Below, piece after piece: positions 58,568 through 64,000 of a DNA stretch of 64,000 bases. The stretch lies in NCBI RefSeq assembly GCF_030406725.1, contig NZ_CP129107.1, forward strand, positions 2,150,501 through 2,214,500, read 5' to 3'. This DNA is from Alteriqipengyuania flavescens (lineage in GTDB: Bacteria > Pseudomonadota > Alphaproteobacteria > Sphingomonadales > Sphingomonadaceae). The notes beneath the pieces are model-generated. The model was given only the letters and a program-made list of their open reading frames with translations, was not told the origin of the DNA and made no database searches. The position numbers and the translations under genes are program-made. Every line of letters starts with the position of its first letter. The stretch's first letter is position 1.

Positions 58568-60257
58568 GTTTCGTCTCCATCATTTCGGAGTTGGATTTGC
58601 CTGGCGGGACGAGCGGCCAGACGTTTTCTTCCGGGTCGATCCGGACATGGGCCAGGATCGGCCCTTTCGCGGCGCGAAGCCGCTCGATCGCGCCGTCGAC
58701 TTCCTCGCGGCGTTCTACCGCAAAGGCTTCGATGCCGAAGGCGTGGGCGACTTCGACGAAGTCCGGGTTGTCGGACAGGTCGACTTCTGAATAATTGCCT
58801 TCGAAGAACAGCTCCTGCCACTGGCGGACCAGACCCAGCATCGCGTTGTCCAGCAGGACGATCTTGACCGGGATCTGGTAGCGCCGCAGCGTCGCCAGTT
58901 CCTGCAGGTTCATCTGGAAGCCGCCGTCGCCGCTGACGCAGTAGACTTCCTTCTCCGGCTCGGCGAGCTTGGCGCCGATTGCGGCGGGAAGGCCGTATCC
59001 CATCGAACCCAGGCCACCGCTGGTGAGGTGGTGCTTGGGCGAGGAAAAGCGGCAATGCTGGGCGACCCACATCTGGTGCTGGCCGACGTCGCATGCGGCA
59101 ACGAAGTCGTCGCCGACCTGCTCCGACAACGCCTTCAGCATGGCAGGTGCGTAGATGCCGTTGCCCGGTGCGTCATATCGGGGCGCGGTGGTAGCCTTGC
59201 TCTGGGCGCACGCAGCTTGCCAGTCGCCGATGTCGCCGGCGGTAAAATCGATCTGGCGCAGCGCGCGCTTGAGGTCGCCGCAGATGGCGGCGTTGGCGCG
59301 GCGCAGCTTGTCGAATTCTGCCGCATCGGTGTCGATATGGACGACGCCGGCGTGGGGCGCGAACGTATCGAGCTTGCCGGTGGCGCGATCGTCGAACCGT
59401 GCGCCGATGACGATCAGCAGGTCGCTTTCCTGCACCGCCTTGTTGGCGGCGATGCTGCCGTGCATCCCCAGCATTCCGAGAAACTGTTCGTGCTCAGGCG
59501 GCAGGATGCCGAGGCCCTGCAAGGTGGCGACAGCGGGGATGCCCGAACCCTCGATGATCTCGCGCGTCAGCGGCGTAGCGTTCGCGCGGGCGACGCCGCC
59601 GCCGAGGTAGAACAGGGGCTTTTTCGCGCTTGCGATCAGCTTCTCGGCTTCGGATATCGCTTCCGCTGAAGGGGTGGGGCGCAGCGCGTCGGCCTCCGCG
59701 CGGTAGATCGCCGTCCCGGCCTGCGCCTGCTGGACGTCCTTGGGCAGGTCGATCAGGACCGGGCCGGGGCGGCCACCCTCGGCAATCGCGAAGGCTTCCT
59801 CCAGCGTGCCGGGGATTTCGTCCGGATGGCGGACGATCATGGAGTGCTTCACGATCGGCAGTGTCATGCCGAACATGTCGATTTCCTGGAAAGCGTCGGT
59901 GCCCATGAACGGCTGCGCGACCTGTCCGGTGATCGCGACCATCGGGACGCTGTCCATGTACGCGTTGGCGATGCCGGTGATGAGGTTGGTCGCGCCCGGA
60001 CCGCTGGTGGCGAGGCAGACGCCGGCGCGGCCCGTGATCCGGCCATAGGCATCGGCGGCAAAGGCAGCGCCCTGCTCGTGGCGGCACAGGACGTGGCGGA
60101 CATTGCCGCGCGCGATGGCGTCGTAAACCGGCATGATCGCGCCGCCGGGATAACCGAAGATGCAGGTGACCCCCAGCTCCTCCAGCGTGTCCACCACCAG
60201 CTCCGCCCCGCTGCGCGGAGTGAAGCTGGTGGTGGTGGGGGATGCTTGGGCGTTCAT
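58557..60257 (-). CDS. ilvB: Acetolactate synthase large subunit
   Basis: 566-residue thiamine-diphosphate enzyme making acetolactate or acetohydroxybutyrate, the first common step of branched-chain amino acid synthesis. The catalytic Glu is in CRHEQGAAFAADAYGR. FAD- and ThDP-binding blocks include GARFDDRATGKL, GGLGSMGYGLPAAIGAKLA and SGDGGFQMNLQELATLRRY with an Asn in LLDNAMLGLVRQWQ. The ATG at 60257 is chosen within a longer frame. It lies 23 bases from ilvC. Confidence 0.95.
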   Translation of the reverse strand: MNAQASPTTTSFTPRSGAELVVDTLEELGVTCIFGYPGGAIMPVYDAIARGNVRHVLCRHEQGAAFAADAYGRITGRAGVCLATSGPGATNLITGIANAYMDSVPMVAITGQVAQPFMGTDAFQEIDMFGMTLPIVKHSMIVRHPDEIPGTLEEAFAIAEGGRPGPVLIDLPKDVQQAQAGTAIYRAEADALRPTPSAEAISEAEKLIASAKKPLFYLGGGVARANATPLTREIIEGSGIPAVATLQGLGILPPEHEQFLGMLGMHGSIAANKAVQESDLLIVIGARFDDRATGKLDTFAPHAGVVHIDTDAAEFDKLRRANAAICGDLKRALRQIDFTAGDIGDWQAACAQSKATTAPRYDAPGNGIYAPAMLKALSEQVGDDFVAACDVGQHQMWVAQHCRFSSPKHHLTSGGLGSMGYGLPAAIGAKLAEPEKEVYCVSGDGGFQMNLQELATLRRYQIPVKIVLLDNAMLGLVRQWQELFFEGNYSEVDLSDNPDFVEVAHAFGIEAFAVERREEVDGAIERLRAAKGPILAHVRIDPEENVWPLVPPGKSNSEMMETKHDA

Positions 60258-60280
60258 GGGTCTATACTGCAGCCGCGCGG

Positions 60281-61288
<1,008 letters not shown>

Positions 61289-61298
61289 GGGTCTTTCC

Positions 61299-62975
61299 TC
61301 AATTCGCAGGAGCTTCGGTCGTGATCGCGCCATAGGCGGCGGACCCGACCAGGCGGGCATACTTGTCGAAAGCGCCGCCCATGCGCTTGGGCGGGCGGGG
61401 CGTGTGGGCTGCGCGGCGGGCATCCCAGTCGATGTCGGCGTCGATCCGGCGTGTCTCGGCGTCGATGGTGATGGTGTCGCCTTCCGCGATCAGGGCGATC
61501 GGGCCGCCGACCTGCGCTTCGGGAGAGACATGGCCGATGACGAAGCCGTGGCTCGCGCCCGAAAAACGCCCGTCGGTGATCAGCGCGACCTGCCCGGCAA
61601 GGCCCTGTCCGGCGATGGCGGCGGTGACGGCCAGCATCTCGCGCATGCCGGGTCCGCCCTTGGGCCCTTCGTAGCGGATGACAACGACGTCGCCGGCCTT
61701 GATCCGGCGGTTGGTGACGGCTTCGAAACAGGCTTCCTCGCCGTCGAAAACGCGGGCCGGGCCGGTGAAGCTCTTGGTGCCGTAACCGGCGGTTTTCAGT
61801 ACCGCGCCCTCGGGGGCCATGTCGCCATAGAGGATCGACAGGCCGCCGGTCCGCTTGAACGGGTTGGCGGGCGAGTGGACGACTTCCTGTCCGGGCGCCT
61901 CTTCGGCTTCGGCCAGTTCTTCATGCATCGAACGGCCCGTGCAGGTCGGGGTGTCGGCGATCAGGCCCGCATCGGCCAGGCGCTTGCCGAACAGGCGGAT
62001 GCCGCCGGCGGCGAACAGGTCGCGGGCGAGGAACCGCCCGCCGGGCTTCAGGTCGGTGATGACCGGGACTTCGCGCGACAATTCGTCGAACGTCTCGATC
62101 GGGAAGGCGAAGCCGGCTTCCGCGGCGATGGCGGGCAAATGGAGGACGGCGTTGGTCGAGCCGCCGCTGGCGACGACGGCGGTTGCCGCATTGCGCAGCG
62201 ATGCCGGCGTCAGTAACGTGCGGGCGGAGGTGCCTTCGTGCGCCAGTCGTGCAGCCAGCTCGCCGCAGCGGCGCGCCTCGTCGGGCTTGGCATCGTCGAC
62301 TGCGGGCGGATCGGCTGCGCCCATGGGCGAAATGCCCATCATCGTCAGCGCCATCGCCATAGTATTGGCGGTGAACTGGCCGCCGCAGGCGCCCGGGCCG
62401 GGGCAGGCGTGGCGTTCGATCTCGTCCAGCTCGGCGTCGTCGATATCGCCCTTGGCATGCGCGCCGACGGCTTCGAAAACGTCTTGGATCGACAGGTCCT
62501 TGCCCTTGCAATTGCCGGGCAGGATGGTGCCGCCGTAGAAGATGAGGCCGGGGATATCGAGCCGCGCCAGCGCCATAGCAGCGGCGGGGATGGTCTTGTC
62601 GCAACCGACGAGGATGACCGCCGCGTCCAGCGAGTGGCCGCGCACCGCGACTTCGATGGAATCGGCGATGACTTCGCGGCTGATCAGGCTGGCGCGCATG
62701 CCTTCGCCGCCCATGGTAATGCCGTCGGAGACAACTATGGTGTTGAAATCGACCGGCGTCGCCCCGCCGGCGCGCAGGCCTTCGCGGACCGGCTCTGCCA
62801 ATGCCTGCAGGTGCATGTTGCAGGGCGTGACGGTGGACCAGGTGTTGACGACTGCGACCATCGGCTGCGCCATCGCCGCATCGTCATAGCCCGCCGCACG
62901 CAACATCGCGCGCGCCGGGGCCTTGGCCGGGCCCTTGGTGATGGCGTCGGAAATTTTCGCTTTCGGGTCGGTCAT
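61299..62975 (-). CDS. ilvD: Dihydroxy-acid dehydratase
   Basis: 558-residue Fe-S enzyme, the shorter bacterial type, that dehydrates dihydroxy acids to 2-oxo acids for valine and isoleucine. Cluster ligands are suggested by the Cys in [13 protein letters not shown] and [15 protein letters not shown]. Other blocks are KFSDAITKG-like [17 protein letters not shown] and [20 protein letters not shown]. It is the first structural gene after the attenuator. Ten bases separate it from ilvC. Confidence 0.96.
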   Translation of the reverse strand: MTDPKAKISDAITKGPAKAPARAMLRAAGYDDAAMAQPMVAVVNTWSTVTPCNMHLQALAEPVREGLRAGGATPVDFNTIVVSDGITMGGEGMRASLISREVIADSIEVAVRGHSLDAAVILVGCDKTIPAAAMALARLDIPGLIFYGGTILPGNCKGKDLSIQDVFEAVGAHAKGDIDDAELDEIERHACPGPGACGGQFTANTMAMALTMMGISPMGAADPPAVDDAKPDEARRCGELAARLAHEGTSARTLLTPASLRNAATAVVASGGSTNAVLHLPAIAAEAGFAFPIETFDELSREVPVITDLKPGGRFLARDLFAAGGIRLFGKRLADAGLIADTPTCTGRSMHEELAEAEEAPGQEVVHSPANPFKRTGGLSILYGDMAPEGAVLKTAGYGTKSFTGPARVFDGEEACFEAVTNRRIKAGDVVVIRYEGPKGGPGMREMLAVTAAIAGQGLAGQVALITDGRFSGASHGFVIGHVSPEAQVGGPIALIAEGDTITIDAETRRIDADIDWDARRAAHTPRPPKRMGGAFDKYARLVGSAAYGAITTEAPAN

Positions 62976-63010
62976 GGTGTCTCGCGAGATCGGGGAGGGT
63001 GAGGGGCCAA

Positions 63011-63045
63011 CAAAAAACCCCGCTGCCGGTTTGGAAGCGGGGTTT
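63011..63045 (-). terminator. Attenuator terminator of the ilv-leu operon
   Basis: On the minus strand, AAACCCCGC (63045-63037) pairs with GCGGGGTTT (63023-63015), with a 13-base loop and a run of six Ts. It lies between the leader peptide and ilvD. An alternative antiterminator can form: GCGGGG (63092-63087) with CCCCGC (63042-63037), extended by GGAG (63085-63082) with CTCC, which would remove the left arm of the terminator. Confidence 0.85.
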
Positions 63046-63067
63046 CGGAGGTCCGTGTCAGCCTGTG

Positions 63068-63190
63068 TCAGCCGATGGGCGCTCCTCCCCGCGTGATAAG
63101 GAGTACGAGTACTGCGAGCACTAGCTGCACGAGGTCGGCCACGGGTGCCCGATCCTTCGCAATTGCAGCAGTGGCAGCGCGTGCCAGCAT
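63068..63190 (-). CDS. ilvL: ilv operon leader peptide
   Basis: 40 codons. The ATG at 63190 is preceded by GAGGA. After residue 19 comes a dense run of regulatory codons, [13 protein letters not shown] (residues 20-32), followed by TRGGAPIG and a stop. Several are codons that should be rare in so GC-rich a genome (CTA, GTA twice, CTT). The peptide lies just ahead of a terminator/antiterminator pair and of ilvD, like IlvL of E. coli. A longer frame to 63328 exists but lacks the leader character. A TATAAA (minus strand, 63243-63238) might be the -10 of its promoter. Confidence 0.85.
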   Translation of the reverse strand: MLARAATAAIAKDRAPVADLVQLVLAVLVLLITRGGAPIG

Positions 63191-63331
63191 CGTCTCGTTC
63201 CTCGTTCCACGACAGAGCGCCGCGTTCGCAAGCCTCTTTATATCCCGAAATCCTTCTTGCAAGTAAAAATATTGCGCGAAGGTGGGAAAATCGGGAATGA
63301 TTTCATCTGAAACCAGTTTGCTGCACAAGCG

Positions 63332-63363
63332 AAAGGCCGGCCCCCGCGAGGGAGCCGGCCTTT
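63332..63363. terminator. Terminator of the sugar MFS gene
   Basis: AAAGGCCGGC (63332-63341) and GCCGGCCTTT (63354-63363) form a 10-bp perfect stem with a 12-base loop. Short T runs follow on both strands. It lies 20 bases after the stop of the leftward MFS gene and also insulates the ilv promoter region. Confidence 0.8.
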
Positions 63364-63382
63364 GCTGTGACTGCGAAGAGCG

Positions 63383-64000
63383 TCAGGCTGGGCGGCGGGC
63401 GAACATGCCGAAAGCCGCGATGATGCCGTAGCATACGATCGGCAGGATCATGGCCGTGCGGAGGCTGCCGCTTGCATCGGCCAGCATGCCGGTCAGCAGC
63501 GGGATGACGGCCCCGCCGAAAATGGCGATGTTGATGATGCCTGACCCGTCGGCTGCCTTCAGGCCCAGCTTCTCGCTTGCGAGCGAGAAGATCGTCGGGA
63601 ACATGATAGAGTTCATCAGGCCGACCGCCAGCAGGCTGTAGCCGGCAGTCGCTCCGGTCGTGTTGGTGGAAATCAGCACCAGCGTAATCGCGCCCAGGGC
63701 CACGCCCATGAGCACGAGGCCGGGGCTGACGTAGCGCAGCACCAGCGAACCGATGATCCGGCCGACCAGCGCTCCGCCCCAGTACATCCAGATCATGTTG
63801 CCGGCGTCGAGCTCGCTCAGGCCCATCACGCTGTCCTGCATCAGGTAGTTCACGATGAGCGAGCCGATGGCGACTTCCGCCCCCACGTAAAGGAAGATGC
63901 ACGCCGCGCCGAAAGAGAAGCGGGTGCGGCTGAGCAAGCTGTTGCCCCACAGCCAGACGATAGGGCCCGCGATCAGCAGGATCACGCCCGGAATCTCGTT
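63383..64000 (-). CDS. Sugar MFS transporter (FucP/GluP family), C-terminal part
   Basis: At least 205 codons; the gene enters the window from the right edge. Six hydrophobic helices are visible. They contain blocks typical of the fucose/glucose-galactose proton symporters (FLYVGAEVAIGSLIVNYLMQ, MYWGGALVGRIIGSLVLRYV, GLMNSIMFPTIFSLASEKLG and FGGAVIPLLTGMLAD). The substrate is a sugar by family, and which one cannot be told. It is probably unrelated to the ilv operon; a terminator separates them. Confidence 0.9.
   Translation of the reverse strand, partial: NEIPGVILLIAGPIVWLWGNSLLSRTRFSFGAACIFLYVGAEVAIGSLIVNYLMQDSVMGLSELDAGNMIWMYWGGALVGRIIGSLVLRYVSPGLVLMGVALGAITLVLISTNTTGATAGYSLLAVGLMNSIMFPTIFSLASEKLGLKAADGSGIINIAIFGGAVIPLLTGMLADASGSLRTAMILPIVCYGIIAAFGMFARRPA

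Overview
The window is a 64 kb piece of a GC-rich alphaproteobacterial chromosome. Gene content and order point to Sphingomonadales, most likely the Erythrobacteraceae. The clues are a fused IspDF, a pyruvate dehydrogenase E1 beta with an N-terminal lipoyl domain, the dusB-ntrB-ntrC-ntrY-ntrX-hfq-hflX string, the gltA/gltX/comEC/lexA/trp neighbourhood and a tandem-domain Hfq. This is family and synteny recognition, not a phylogeny. The DNA is almost all core genome: no insertion sequence, prophage, CRISPR array or rRNA was seen, and there is one tRNA.

Layout. 1-12505: gltA (5' end only), gltX, divergent comEC, lexA with a perfect alphaproteobacterial SOS box, then a leftward operon ppiD-trpE-lipoprotein-pip-trpG-trpD-trpC with nested start/stop overlaps. 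12731-18468: tpiA, secG, pyrG, a candidate structured RNA, an hsp20 gene with a sigma-32-like promoter and terminator, grxC, a nitrilase-family gene, a DUF1178 gene and tRNA-Arg(CCT), whose 3' end is partly duplicated downstream. 18594-25017: MFS and MscS membrane proteins, hppD with an operator-like dyad, an FtsB-like gene, pdhA and pdhB. 25032-32470: three Tad-type secreted or pseudopilin-like genes, a phytoene-synthase-like gene, an EF-hand protein, trmFO, nnrD and a YhhN protein. 32638-42178: gyrA, an exported TPR protein, an NYN-domain protein, carbonic anhydrase, lipA, a Coq10/RatA protein, cinA, a small secreted protein and ispDF. 42270-51415: dusB, the two NtrB/C-type two-component systems, hfq and hflX. 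51412-53712: mazG beside a cluster of gene remnants (a sulfotransferase that lost its catalytic domain, a TonB-receptor tail and a BCCT-transporter tail). 53709-63190: the branched-chain amino acid cluster ilvD-ilvC-ilvB-ilvM-leuA-leuC-leuD-leuB behind a leader peptide and attenuator. 63383-64000: the 3' part of a sugar MFS transporter.

How the genes work together. Tryptophan synthesis (trpE/G/D/C) and branched-chain amino acid synthesis (ilv/leu) are the two large anabolic operons. The ilv leader shows a Leu/Val/Ile codon run and a terminator, so the operon is probably controlled by ribosome-mediated attenuation. pdhA/pdhB and lipA serve the pyruvate dehydrogenase and lipoylation pathway. 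ntrB/C/Y/X and Hfq are global regulators. lexA carries the box for its own SOS regulation.

The observations most worth following up are the ilv attenuator, the tandem Hfq, the three- to four-hairpin RNA candidate at 15871-16022, the duplicated tRNA tail and the deletion scars at 52161-53712.
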